64,000 nucleotides of DNA from contig CAVOWQ010000022.1 of NCBI GenBank assembly GCA_963700195.1, forward strand, positions 1 through 64,000. The letters are read 5' to 3'. The translations under genes and the position numbers were made by a program. Source of the DNA: AP-15 sp963700195 (lineage in GTDB: Bacteria > Pseudomonadota > Alphaproteobacteria > ATCC43930 > CGMCC-115725). The notes under the pieces are model-generated. The model did no database searches. It worked only from the letters and a program-made list of their open reading frames with translations, and was not told the DNA's origin. Positions within the stretch are counted from its first letter, which is position 1, and each line of letters opens with the position of its first letter. Positions 47,406 through 56,233 of this stretch are shown one piece after another.

Positions 47406-47543
47406 TCACACGCCAGCCCGCAACAGCACCACCTCGCCGGCCGGAGGTGCTGCCCAGAAGTTCCCCCAAGCCTCCATCAGCAAGCGCCACTTCTCGAAAC
47501 GATCGCCGGCGATAGGTGGCCTCGGCCTTGTTGCCGATCGAGA
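47406..47543 (-). pseudogene. C-terminal fragment of a tyrosine recombinase (phage-type integrase)
   Basis: On the minus strand the sequence reads 'SIGNKAEATYRR', then after a one-base shift 'GDRFEKWRLLMEAWGNFWAA' and a stop at 47408. The pattern (IGNK-E--Y-R-D-FEKRR-LMEAWA) is the usual C-terminal tail of P4-type integrases, just after the catalytic Tyr region. The rest of the gene is gone. It begins about 30 bases past the 3' end of tRNA-Ser on the same strand, where integrase genes of tRNA-targeting islands normally lie. Confidence 0.65.
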
Positions 47544-47572
47544 CAGGCTGAAACGGCAGGAAGTAGACAAAG

Positions 47573-47662
47573 TGGCGGATGGGGTGGGATTCGAACCCAC
47601 GGTGCCCTTGCGGGCACGCCGGTTTTCAAGACCGGTGCCTTAAACCGCTCGGCCACCCATCC
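47573..47662 (-). tRNA. tRNA-Ser (anticodon TGA)
   Basis: Minus-strand cloverleaf of 90 bases with a long variable arm, as in class II tRNAs: acceptor GGATGGG/CCCATCC, anticodon stem CCGGT/ACCGG with loop CTTGAAA (anticodon TGA), variable arm GTGCCCGCAAGGGCAC, T-arm GTGGGTTCGAATCCCAC. The CCA end is encoded at 47573-47575. An integrase scrap lies just downstream. Confidence 0.97.
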
Positions 47663-47927
47663 GGAATTGGGTTGGAGTTGGTCGAAGCCGCGTCGCGATC
47701 GCTGAACATCATGTGAGGCGTCGGCGGGTTCAAGGGGTCGCCTCGCGGCCCCGGGTTCCCGGTTGCCGGGATGACGATAACCGCCATTCGAGCGACCGTC
47801 CGCCTTCCGCCGAAGCCGCGGAACGCGAGCTGGCTCGCCCCTGTTTCAAGACTTGCCGGCAATGCTGCGGGAGGAGTGCGGGGGTTCGGGCTGGAAAGCG
47901 CGAGCGCCCTCGCCCCAGAGGGTTGTG

Positions 47928-48752
47928 ATGAAAATTCGGCGAAAGCGACAAGATCGGACGGCGGTCGGCAGAACGCCCTCCGCGAAGGGCCCGACGGTTC
48001 GGGAAGCGGCGCTGGCGGCGCGCGTCACCGACCTGGAAGCCGAGTTGCGGGCGCGCGACGATTTTCTGGCGATCGCCGCCCACGAACTCCGCAACCCGAT
48101 GACACCGATCAGCGCGCGGCTGGAGCTGCTGCTGGCGAAGGCGCGCCACATGTCGGGAGACGTTCCGGCGGGACTGGTGCACGGCCTCGAACTGCTCGAA
48201 GGGCTGGTAAATGCGTATCTACGGCGGGCGACGACCCTACTCGAGGCGGCCCGCGTCAGTTCCGGGAAACTGAACCTGCAAACCGCCGAGGTCGACCTCT
48301 CGGCGCTGATCCGGCAGGTCACGGCGAACATGCTTCCGTTGTCGGAGAATGCCGGCTGCCAAGTTCAACTCGCCATTGAAGAGGGAGTGAGCGCACGATG
48401 CGATCCGACGGCGGTCGAGCAGATCTTGGAAAATCTGCTTTCCAATGCCATTCGCTTCGGATTGGGGCGACCCGTCGAGGTCTCGTTGGCGAGCGATGGC
48501 GAGTTGGCCCGGCTGTCGGTTCGCGACGAGGGCGTCGGCATTTCGGATTGCGACCAGGCGCTGATTTTCGAGCGTTTTCATCGCTCTCGCCGAGCGAAAG
48601 ACAATGGCGGGTTTGGCGTCGGCCTGTGGGTAGCGCGCCAGCTCGCGCGCGCCATGCGGGGAGAGATCAGCGTTTCGAGCCGCCGGGGCGCCGGTTCGGC
48701 GTTCACCGTCAGATTGCCGCTGCGGCCGAGTGGCGCAGACCATGCCGACTGA
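47928..48752 (+). CDS. Sensor histidine kinase (HisKA-HATPase)
   Basis: A 274-residue soluble histidine kinase. After a charged N-terminal segment and a short coiled-coil ('LAARVTDLEAELRARDDFLA') comes the H-box 'AIAAHELRNPMTPISARLEL' with the phosphorylated His, then the ATPase domain with N-box 'EQILENLLSNAIRFG', G1 'VRDEGVGISD' and G2 'GGFGVGLWVARQLARAM'. No transmembrane helix, PAS or receiver domain is present, so its input must come from a partner. Its last 11 bases overlap the KaiC-like gene, suggesting that partner. ATG 47928 is preferred to 47853, which lacks support. Confidence 0.88.
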   Translation: MKIRRKRQDRTAVGRTPSAKGPTVREAALAARVTDLEAELRARDDFLAIAAHELRNPMTPISARLELLLAKARHMSGDVPAGLVHGLELLEGLVNAYLRRATTLLEAARVSSGKLNLQTAEVDLSALIRQVTANMLPLSENAGCQVQLAIEEGVSARCDPTAVEQILENLLSNAIRFGLGRPVEVSLASDGELARLSVRDEGVGISDCDQALIFERFHRSRRAKDNGGFGVGLWVARQLARAMRGEISVSSRRGAGSAFTVRLPLRPSGADHAD

Positions 48753-50136
48753 CCAATCGGGTAGGCCGCTGCTCAAACGCATGCCGACCGGAGTGCCGGG
48801 ACTGGATACGGTGCTGCGCGGCGGCTTTCCGCGCCGCGGCATCTTTATTGTTCAAGGCTCCCCCGGGGCGGGGAAGACCATCCTCGGCAACCAGATCTGC
48901 TTCCACCATGTCGCCCACGGTGGCCGCGCGCTCTTTGTGACATTGCTGGCCGAGAACCATGCGCGGATGCTGCTTCATATCGGGCAGCTCGGCTTTTTCG
49001 AAGAAGCGATCATCCCGGACCGCCTTTATTACATCAGCGCCTTTCGTGTGCTCGAACAGGAAGGCCTTCCGGGGCGGTCTTGAACCTGTTGCGCCGCGAA
49101 GTGCAGGCGCGCGGGACGAGCATCCTCGTCCTCGATGGATTGTCGGCCATCGAAGAGACTGCGGCCTCTGCCCGAGAGTTCAAGAAATTTATCCATGAAT
49201 TGCAAGCGCAAGCTGCAATTGCGGATTGCGCGATGCTGCTGCTGACCGGCATGGGCCAAAGCTCGGGCGAGCAGACGCTGGTGGACGGGGTCATCGAACT
49301 CCAAACAAAACTTTACGGCAGACAAGCGGAACGTGTCCTGGCAAGTCCATAAGCTGCGAGGCAGTGGGTATCTGCGAGGCGAGCATTCGTTTCGCATCAC
49401 CGACGAGGGGATTGTCGTCTATCCGCGTACCGAGGCATTGCTGTCGCACCCGTCGGTGCCCGATAAGGTGACCGGGCCGCCGATTTCGACGGGTGTTGCT
49501 CAACTCAACCGGATAATGGGCGGAGGTTTCCCGCAGCACTCTACCGCGCTGCTGGTAGGCCCGCCGGGCATCGGCAAGACGACGCTCGGCCTGCATTTTC
49601 TCAGCGAATGCAATCACGATAATCCAGGCCTGTTCTTCGGCTTTTATGAGACGCCGGCAGCAATCTGCGACAAGGCGAAAGTGCTGGGGCTGCCGCTCGA
49701 ACGGCTGATCGCCGAGCGTCACGTCGAGGTCGTCTGGCAGCCCACGACCGAAGGATTGCTCGACGAAACCTGCGACCGGCTCGTCGCGGCGATCGAGCGC
49801 CGCGGCGTGCGACGGCTGTTCATCGACGGCCTCCAAGGGTTCGAAAGGCTGGCTCCCGAGCGGGAGCGCCTCAGCCACATTCTTTCGGCCTTCAGCAGCA
49901 AATTCCGTGGGCGCGGCATCAGCACTCTCTTTACGGCGGAAGCCGATTTGATCGGGCCCGTGCTAGGACTGCCCTTCAGCGGGCTATCGCTTCGGGGGGT
50001 TTCGTGCATAGCGGAAATCATCCTGGTGATGCGCTACGTCGAGCTGCGCTCGCAACTGCACCGGATGATTTCGGTCCTGAAGCGGTCTGATGCTCCATCT
50101 CGGCATCGGTCTTCGCGCCGACCAGAACGACGATGA
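48742..50136 (+). CDS. KaiC-like double-domain RecA-fold ATPase, two frameshifts and abnormal C-terminus
   Basis: Two tandem KaiC-type ATPase domains. Domain 1 has 'RMPTGVPGLDTVLRGGFPRR' and Walker A 'GSPGAGKTILGNQI'; the frame breaks near 49075 and continues 'GTSILVLDGLSAIEETAA', then breaks near 49315 before 'VHKLRGSGYLRGEHSFRITD'. Domain 2 has 'GVAQLNRIMGGGFPQHSTAL', Walker A 'GPPGIGKTTLGLHF' and 'GVRRLFIDGLQGFERL'. KaiC homologues outside cyanobacteria work with histidine kinases in stress or timing roles; here the kinase gene overlaps it. After 'RMISVLKRSD' the usual last 25 residues are replaced by a basic tail read through the antisense end of the yihY gene. Confidence 0.82.
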
Positions 50137-51100
50137 TCGAGATCCAGATCCAGGTCATGAACCCGATGATCGCGCCGAGCGATCCGTAAGTCTTGTTGTA
50201 GCTGCCAAAACTCGCCACGTACCAGGAGAACAGAACCGACGCGGCAATCCACATCACCGTGGCAAAGGCGCTGCCCCAGGTGACCCAACGCCAGCGCGCC
50301 CCGGCGCAGCTAGGGCCGTACCGGTAGAGCGCGGCCAGCGCCAAGGCGGTGAGTACGAAAAGTATTGGCCACCGTGCGAGCTTAACGAGCAGGTCCGTTC
50401 CGCCCGGCAGCGGAATAAAGTTCAACACCACTGGCAAAAGCACGACTACTGCAATTGCCAAAATAATGAAGACAATAGAGGCCAATGTAAAGGTCAGCGT
50501 GGTCAAGAAATATTTGACCAGCCCACGCTTCTCCTTCTCTTCGTAAACGATATTCAAGGCATCGAAAATTGCGCTGACGCCGGAATTGGTGGTCCACAAC
50601 GAAACGGCAAGGCTTACAAGAAAGCCGACACCAAGCGTCGTCCCGCCATTTGAGGCGAGCCGCGTCATGTCCTCGCGCAGCAAGTCGATGGCTCCGCCCG
50701 GCGCGATGTTGGCCAGCGTGTCGAGGTGACCGGCGATGTCCGCGGGATTGGCGAACAGCCCATAAATCGAAAACAGAGCCGCTATCCCGGGGAAAATAGA
50801 CAGCAGGAGATAGAAGGTCACCCCGGCAGCGACCAACAGGATCCGGTCTTCCGAAATACCGTGATAGACACGCAGAAGAATGTCCTTCCATCCCTGGCGT
50901 GGGATCTCCGAGGGTTTGTCGGCCGATCGGCCGCGGCCGGCCTCCGGCGCCACGCTATCTTCGGTCCGCGATGTCTCCCCGGCGGCCCGGCGCTGGCGGA
51001 AACTTGCGGCGAGCAACAGCGCGGCCAACGCAACGGCCCACAAGGATGTATGCTCCGCCCGCCCGATCGGGGCATATGTACGCAAATCAGTGCTGCTCAT
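50018..51100 (-). CDS. YihY/BrkB-family membrane protein
   Basis: A 360-residue inner-membrane protein of the YihY/virulence factor BrkB family. An N-terminal helix and a Gly/Arg-rich linker precede the conserved core: 'ILLVAAGVTFYLLLSIFPGI', 'GFLVSLAVSLWTTNSGVSAI', 'FDALNIVYEEKEKRG' and 'GSYNKTYGSLGAIIGFMTWI'. The last family motif 'LVGAKTDAEMEHQT' is followed by a tail ('ASGPKSSGAVASAARRS') that is antisense to the KaiC-like coding sequence and does not look like the usual end. The two convergent genes overlap by about 119 bases. Function of the family is not settled. Confidence 0.88.
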   Translation of the reverse strand: MSSTDLRTYAPIGRAEHTSLWAVALAALLLAASFRQRRAAGETSRTEDSVAPEAGRGRSADKPSEIPRQGWKDILLRVYHGISEDRILLVAAGVTFYLLLSIFPGIAALFSIYGLFANPADIAGHLDTLANIAPGGAIDLLREDMTRLASNGGTTLGVGFLVSLAVSLWTTNSGVSAIFDALNIVYEEKEKRGLVKYFLTTLTFTLASIVFIILAIAVVVLLPVVLNFIPLPGGTDLLVKLARWPILFVLTALALAALYRYGPSCAGARWRWVTWGSAFATVMWIAASVLFSWYVASFGSYNKTYGSLGAIIGFMTWIWISIIVVLVGAKTDAEMEHQTASGPKSSGAVASAARRSASPG

Positions 51101-51249
51101 GCGCCTGGTCCATGCGAGAGGTGGCTCGTCTTTGATCGGCTTGTCGCGCGATCAGCTCGCATTTCGTTTTGCCGCCACGGCGCGCATCCTCGCGACTGCA
51201 GGTAGAACCCTGGTTCTCGCCGCAGAGTTCCGCCACGGGGTTGCCGGCG

Positions 51250-51765
51250 TCACCGTTCGCGAGAAATGGCCGAGGTCTGCGTGCCGGGCCAATTCATGAT
51301 CGGGACGCTGCTGATGCTGTTTTTCGGGCTGCCCTCGATGACGCGGTCGCTGTAGGCCACGTAGATCAGCACATTGCGCTGGCGATCGACAAACCGGACG
51401 ACTTGCAGCGTCTTGAAGACGAGACTGCGGCGCTCATCGAAAACCCGCTCGCCGTCCTTCAGTTCGCCGGTAATTTTGATCGGTCCGACCTGGCGACAGG
51501 CGATGCTGGCGTCGCTGGTATCCTCTGCGACACCCAGCCCGCCTTTCAGCCCTCCGGTTTGCGCCCGGCTGATGTGGCAGGCGACGCCCTCGACCTTCGG
51601 GTCGTCAAAGCCGTCGACGACGATTTTGTCGTTTGGCCCGAGCAGGTGGAACCGGGTGCTGACCGAGCCGGTCGTGCCACGCTCGGGCCGGGCGAAGATC
51701 CATAGCCCGAACAGAAGAACGATCGCCACCGCCCCGGCTCCGACAACGAGACCCAATCTTCTCAT
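51250..51765 (-). CDS. creA: CreA family protein
   Basis: A 171-residue protein with an N-terminal signal anchor ('LGLVVGAGAVAIVLLFGLWI') and the CreA body: 'GPNDKIVVDGFDDPKVEGVA', 'CHISRAQTGGLKGGLGVAED', 'DASIACRQVGPI', 'RSLVFKTLQVVRFVDRQRNV' and 'YVAYSDRVIEGSPKNSIS'. It is a conserved periplasmic protein of unknown function. It is transcribed in the same direction as yihY, 149 bases upstream of it. Confidence 0.92.
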   Translation of the reverse strand: MRRLGLVVGAGAVAIVLLFGLWIFARPERGTTGSVSTRFHLLGPNDKIVVDGFDDPKVEGVACHISRAQTGGLKGGLGVAEDTSDASIACRQVGPIKITGELKDGERVFDERRSLVFKTLQVVRFVDRQRNVLIYVAYSDRVIEGSPKNSISSVPIMNWPGTQTSAISRER

Positions 51766-51919
51766 GACTCCCTCGCCTATGACATTTGAGAAATGTGCGC
51801 CGAGCCGCTCATCTTATCGAACACGCAGCCGCCGTGCCCTGACGTAACCGGTTCTTAGGTTGGAACCAAATGAACCAATCGGCGGGCAGCTCGTTAGGGT
51901 GCATAGCGCGAGGAGGGCC

Positions 51920-52096
51920 ATGGACAACGCCTTCGAAGAGGTCGAGCGGAGATTCGGCCACCCTTTTTCAACTCATCCGCCCCTGAAGCGAAACAAGACG
52001 GGGAAAGGCGGGCGACTGTTGGGGACGGCGACGGCCATGAAACCGGCTTTGGCGGCTACTACGAGGCCGAAGAGCATTCGACGATATGCCCCGTGA
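51920..52096 (+). CDS. Possible small protein with strong ribosome site
   Basis: ATG 51920 is preceded by GAGGAGG at ideal spacing, and the 58-codon product starts 'MDNAFEEVERRFGHPFSTHP', then becomes basic. No family is recognised. Halfway along, another frame looks more protein-like ('ETGFGGYYEAEEHSTICP') and runs on into the deaminase frame, so a frame break may be present. The remaining 51766-51919 holds the creA promoter region and nothing else I can name. Confidence 0.35.
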   Translation: MDNAFEEVERRFGHPFSTHPPLKRNKTGKGGRLLGTATAMKPALAATTRPKSIRRYAP

Positions 52097-52140
52097 GCAG
52101 GACAAGCCGGGATTATGGGCGAGAAACGGGGCATCGGAAG

Positions 52141-52794
52141 ATGTCATGCGACGCAACGGACGAAGCAATGATGGCGCGTTGCATCGAACTGTCGCGGATC
52201 GCGGTGAGCAAGGGCGAATACCCGTTTGGCACGGTGATCGCGTTGGACGGGCAGATCGTGGCGGAAGGGATCAACAGCTGTATGCGAGACGGCGACGTGA
52301 CCCGTCACGCGGAGATCATCGCCCTTTCACAGGCGCAGAGGACGGTCGGTCGGGAGCGGCTTCGCCGCTACACGCTTTACAGCAATATCGAGCCATGCGC
52401 GATGTGCGCTTATTGCATACGCGAGGCCTGGGTCGGCCGAGTGGTTTATGCCCTCGACTCTCCGGTTATGGGCGGCCTCTCGAAGTGGAATGTTTTGCGT
52501 GATGATGGCCTGTCGGATCGCATACCCGAGATTTTCGGCGCGGTGCCCGAGGTCGTCACCGGGGTCCTGCTCCATGAGGCTCAACAAGCTTGGCGGGACT
52601 GGAGCCCCTTCGCCTGGGAGATGATCAAGTTGCGCGGACTGCTGACCGCGCCGCGCGCACAGGACGGCCATATACATGTGCGACCCGCCCATAGCCGCTC
52701 GCTATGGCATTACTTGCACATCCTGTTCATGCGAAGCCCTCAACCGCGCAGTCAAATCGGGCACCTTAGAGAAGAAGAGCGCAACGATTTGTGA
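52141..52794 (+). CDS. Nucleoside/cytidine-type deaminase
   Basis: A 217-residue zinc deaminase of the tRNA-adenosine/guanine/cytosine deaminase fold. The zinc site is plain: 'VTRHAEIIALSQAQ' (His and catalytic Glu) and 'IEPCAMCAYCIREAWVGRVV' (two Cys). 'YPFGTVIALDGQIVAEGINS' is the substrate loop typical of guanine- or nucleoside-deaminase-like members. The last 60 residues extend beyond the standard domain. ATG 52141 is the likely start; GTG 52093 gives a longer form. Substrate not determined by sequence reading. Confidence 0.83.
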   Translation: MSCDATDEAMMARCIELSRIAVSKGEYPFGTVIALDGQIVAEGINSCMRDGDVTRHAEIIALSQAQRTVGRERLRRYTLYSNIEPCAMCAYCIREAWVGRVVYALDSPVMGGLSKWNVLRDDGLSDRIPEIFGAVPEVVTGVLLHEAQQAWRDWSPFAWEMIKLRGLLTAPRAQDGHIHVRPAHSRSLWHYLHILFMRSPQPRSQIGHLREEERNDL

Positions 52795-52835
52795 GTTAGC
52801 CAACTCGCCCCCGGAGCGTTCAGTTATGGAGCGAC

Positions 52836-53598
52836 TTGCTCGTGGATGACGCTCTCAAAATCACCGATGCTCGGGGGGCTGTCGGCATCATTGGCCGCCG
52901 AGGTACCCCGCACGGTCCCTTCCGCCGCTGCCTGCGCCGCGTGATTCACTTCTTCGCCTATCATCTAATTCTCGCCCGGCAGCGGACCCGGATCACGCGA
53001 GCAGGCGGCTTTCGTCTCGTCGTGCACCCCACAGTATTTCATCCGCGCTATTTCCTCAGCAGCGAGCGCTTTGCCGAATTCATCAGTCACCTCGACCTGA
53101 GAGGCAAGCAGGTCGTCGATGTCGGAACCGGATCAGGGATCCTCGCACTCGCGGCGGCACGCGCCGGCGCAGAAAACGTTATAGCCGCCGACATCAATCC
53201 GAACGCCGCGCTGACGGCCGCAGAAAACGCAAGCGTCAATGGTGTCGATGATCGCGTCAACGCTCTGTGCTCCAACTTGCTCTCGGCACTCGCGCCGCGG
53301 CCGCTCTTCGACGTGATTCTATCGAGTTCCACCCAAGCATGCAGGCAAGCCGCGTGATCTCGCCGATCGCGGCTGGCATGCCGGCCCAGATTATTGCGAT
53401 ATAGCGGCTCTATTCGATCAGTCTCGCGAGCGCCTAAAACCGGGAGGTCGGCTGTATGTAATGGTTTCATCGGACTCCGACCTCGATCTGTTCGGCGCGT
53501 TGATCATGAGAGCGGGTTTCCAAGCGGAGCTTGTCGCCGAGCGTTCGATATTGATCGAGTTTTTTATTCTCTATTCACTATTCACTGCGGACCTGTGA
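52836..53598 (+). CDS. SAM-dependent methyltransferase (HemK/PrmA-like fold), frameshifted
   Basis: A class I methyltransferase. After a poorly conserved N-terminus it shows 'YFLSSERFAEFISHLDLRGK', motif I 'VVDVGTGSGILALAAARAGA' and 'NVIAADINPNAALTAAENAS'. A break near 53330 interrupts motif IV; the other frame gives 'PPKHAGKPRDLADRG', 'SRERLKPGGRLYVMVSSDSD' and ends 'YSLFTADL' at 53596. In the intact protein motif IV would be (N)PPK, the pattern of N-methylating small-molecule or protein-Gln methyltransferases. About 253 residues joined. TTG 52836 has GGAG at proper spacing. Substrate unknown. Confidence 0.75.
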
Positions 53599-53640
53599 AC
53601 GGCAACGGCGGGAGCGGTTGAACTAATGCGAACTCGGCGA

Positions 53641-54423
53641 TCAACCGATGGGGCTGACTAGCCATAAGACCCAGGTCGCGAGCGCTAAGAAGGGGCCGAA
53701 GGGCAACGCCGAGTGGATGCCGAGCCGGATCCCGCAAAGCCGTGAGCACGCGGCGGCGGCGAGCGCCGAGAGCGCAGCGAGGAGGATCACCTGCGGCAGC
53801 GCAACGGCGCCAAGCCAGGCGCCCGAAGCGCCCAGCAGCTTGGCGTCGCCCCAGCCCAGCCCCTCGCGGCCGCGCAATGCGCGGTAGAGCGCCGCAATCG
53901 CTATCAAACTCAAGTAACCGAGTGCCGCGCCCAGAGCGCGATCCGTCAGCTGATCGGGATTGAACAGGAAGGCGGCGGCAAGGCCGGCGATGATCAGCGG
54001 CAAGGTCAAGGCATCGGGCAATAGCCAGCAGCGCAGGTCGATCCAGCCGAGAGCGAGAAGCCACCAGCCGAGAAGACAATCGAGCCAGGCGCCCTGCCCG
54101 CCATCGATGAGTACGGAGGCAAGCGCGATGGCCAAGGCGGCCAGCTCGACCCCCGGGTAGAACCACCCGAGAGGCTGGTTACAATAACGGCACCGTGCCC
54201 CGACCATCAGCCAGCTGAGGATCGGCACGAGGTCGCGCACCCGCAGCGTGGCACCGCACGCGTCGCAACGCGACCGGCCCCGAGCGATCGGCGAGCCCTC
54301 CGGCAGCCGCCGAATGAGCAAACCGAGAAAGCTGCCGATGAAGGGCGCAACCAGCACGAGGCTCCATTCCGCCGTGCCGGCCTCGGTCAGTCGGTCGAGC
54401 AACTCCGTCCCGTACGCTTGCAC
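53641..54423 (-). CDS. gspO: Prepilin peptidase (type II secretion GspO/PilD)
   Basis: A 260-residue polytopic A24 aspartic protease that cleaves and N-methylates pseudopilins. The cytoplasmic zinc loop is present ('SRCDACGATLRVRDLVPILS' and 'GARCRYCNQPLGW'), as are the two catalytic aspartates in 'LALGWIDLRCWLLPDALT' and the GxGD motif 'GLGWGDAKLLGASGAWLG'. About eight helices follow the usual pattern. It is divergent from gspE, 69 bases between starts, and would process GspH, I, J and K encoded beside it. Confidence 0.94.
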   Translation of the reverse strand: MQAYGTELLDRLTEAGTAEWSLVLVAPFIGSFLGLLIRRLPEGSPIARGRSRCDACGATLRVRDLVPILSWLMVGARCRYCNQPLGWFYPGVELAALAIALASVLIDGGQGAWLDCLLGWWLLALGWIDLRCWLLPDALTLPLIIAGLAAAFLFNPDQLTDRALGAALGYLSLIAIAALYRALRGREGLGWGDAKLLGASGAWLGAVALPQVILLAALSALAAAACSRLCGIRLGIHSALPFGPFLALATWVLWLVSPIG

Positions 54424-54492
54424 TCGCCCGCAACCCGTCCTTGAGCTATTGTGCCGACGCGCAGTAGCGCCCGCTCGTGATATAACGCCGTC

Positions 54493-56232
54493 ATGACTTT
54501 CGAGCCTATCGCTTCTTCAAGCGATCAAGACGCCGGAGAATTGGTCGCCAAGCTAGGCATGTGCCTTGTCGATAGAGGAGCAATCGACCGGCGCACCCTC
54601 GACCGCGCACGCCGCGTCGCCGCCGAGACGGGGGCCCGACTCGACCAGGTATTGACCCAGCTTGGCCTGGTTAGCGACCGCGGGCTCGCCGAAGCCTTCG
54701 CGCAGCTGACGGCGGCTCCTCTGGTCGGGGCTGCCGATTATCCCGATGCGCCGCTGTTTCACGATCGGTTGAAGCCGAAATTTCTGCGCCGGGTTCGCGC
54801 CATGCCGATTGCGGCGAGCGATGATCGGGCGACCCTTGCCATGGCCGATCCGCTCGACGTCTTCACGCGTAACGCCATTGCGGCGGCGCTTGGCCGATCG
54901 GTCGCGGTTGCGGTTGCCGTGCCGATCGAGCTCGAAGCGGCGCTCGATCGGCTCTATGCCGAACTCAGCGACGGTAGCGATGGCGCAGAGATGCTCGACG
55001 AGATGGTTGCTGACGCCGAACCGGCCGAAGAAGATGCGGAGCGGCTGAAAGACCTTGCGAGTGAGGCGCCGGTCATCCGCCTCGTCAATCAGCTGATCGC
55101 GCGGGCGGTCGAGACGCACGCCTCGGACGTCCATCTCGAGCCGTTTCCGGACCGGCTCCGAATACGCTATCGCCATGACGGCGTGCTGCACGAAGTCGAG
55201 CCGCCGCCGTCGCGGCTGCAAGCCGCGGTTATCTCACGCATTAAGATCATGGCGCGGCTCGACATTGCCGAACGTCGGCTGCCGCAGGACGGCCGTATCA
55301 AGCTGACGGTGCGCGGCCACGAGATCGATTTTCGGGTCTCGTCGGTCCCCTCGCTGCACGGCGAGAAGGTGGTCTTGCGGATCCTCGACCGAACCGCGGT
55401 CGAGTTCGATTATGCCAAGCTCGGCCTGCCTGCCGACATCCGGCAAGGGATCGAACGCGCGCTCGACCTGCCGAACGGCATGGTGCTGGTGACCGGGCCC
55501 ACGGGCAGCGGCAAGACGACCACCCTCTATACCGGGCTGTTAAAGCTGAACACGGTGGCGCGCAATGTCGTAACCGTCGAAGACCCGATCGAGTATCAGC
55601 TGACCGGCATCAACCAGATCCAGGTAAGGCCGCAGATCGGGCTCAATTTCGCGAGCCTGTTGCGCTCGATCCTGCGGCAGGACCCCGACGTCATCATGAT
55701 CGGCGAAATCCGCGATCTCGAAACCGTGCAGATCGCGGTGCAGGCGGCGCTGACCGGCCATCTCGTGCTGTCGACTATCCATACCAATTCGGCGGCGGCG
55801 ACGATGACGCGGCTGCGCGACATGGGGCTCGAAGATTATCTGATGACGGCCACGCTGAAGGCGGTCCTCGCGCAGCGGCTCGTCCGCCGGCTGTGTCCAA
55901 TGTGCAAGACGCCCGATCCGGCGCCGTCGGCGCTGATCGAACGGTTCGGTCTCGAACGCCTCGCTCCGGCCGAGGCGATAACGCTGTTTCACCAGAAAGG
56001 CTGCCCCGCATGCCGCGGCACCGGGTTTCGCGGCCGGCGGGCCATCGCCGAGCTTCTGGTGCCGAACCGGGCGATTGACCGCCTGATCTTCGAGGGTGCC
56101 GACGATGTCGCGATCGAGCACGCCGCGGTGGAACAAGGTATGCGCCCGATCTTCGACAACGGCCTCCTCGCGGTGATCGAGGGCGACACCACGATCGAAG
56201 AGGTCGTGCGCTGCATCCGGAGTGAGGCTTAG
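54493..56232 (+). CDS. gspE: Type II secretion system ATPase GspE
   Basis: A 579-residue cytoplasmic ATPase that powers pseudopilus assembly. It has an N-terminal domain of about 140 residues, then 'ASDVHLEPFPDRLRIRYRHD', Walker A 'TGPTGSGKTTTLYTGLLKL', Asp box, Walker B region 'RSILRQDPDVIMIGEIRDLE', His box 'ALTGHLVLSTIHTNSAAATM' and the zinc tetra-cysteine loop 'CPMCKTP' ... 'CPACRGTGF'. It begins the plus-strand gsp operon and ends one base before gspF. Confidence 0.97.
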   Translation: MTFEPIASSSDQDAGELVAKLGMCLVDRGAIDRRTLDRARRVAAETGARLDQVLTQLGLVSDRGLAEAFAQLTAAPLVGAADYPDAPLFHDRLKPKFLRRVRAMPIAASDDRATLAMADPLDVFTRNAIAAALGRSVAVAVAVPIELEAALDRLYAELSDGSDGAEMLDEMVADAEPAEEDAERLKDLASEAPVIRLVNQLIARAVETHASDVHLEPFPDRLRIRYRHDGVLHEVEPPPSRLQAAVISRIKIMARLDIAERRLPQDGRIKLTVRGHEIDFRVSSVPSLHGEKVVLRILDRTAVEFDYAKLGLPADIRQGIERALDLPNGMVLVTGPTGSGKTTTLYTGLLKLNTVARNVVTVEDPIEYQLTGINQIQVRPQIGLNFASLLRSILRQDPDVIMIGEIRDLETVQIAVQAALTGHLVLSTIHTNSAAATMTRLRDMGLEDYLMTATLKAVLAQRLVRRLCPMCKTPDPAPSALIERFGLERLAPAEAITLFHQKGCPACRGTGFRGRRAIAELLVPNRAIDRLIFEGADDVAIEHAAVEQGMRPIFDNGLLAVIEGDTTIEEVVRCIRSEA

Positions 56233-56233
56233 G

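Noticed and set aside
51766..51919. Extending the small plus-strand frame upstream to 51860
   Set aside because: The strong GAGGAGG site is placed for ATG 51920; the upstream codons have no ribosome site.
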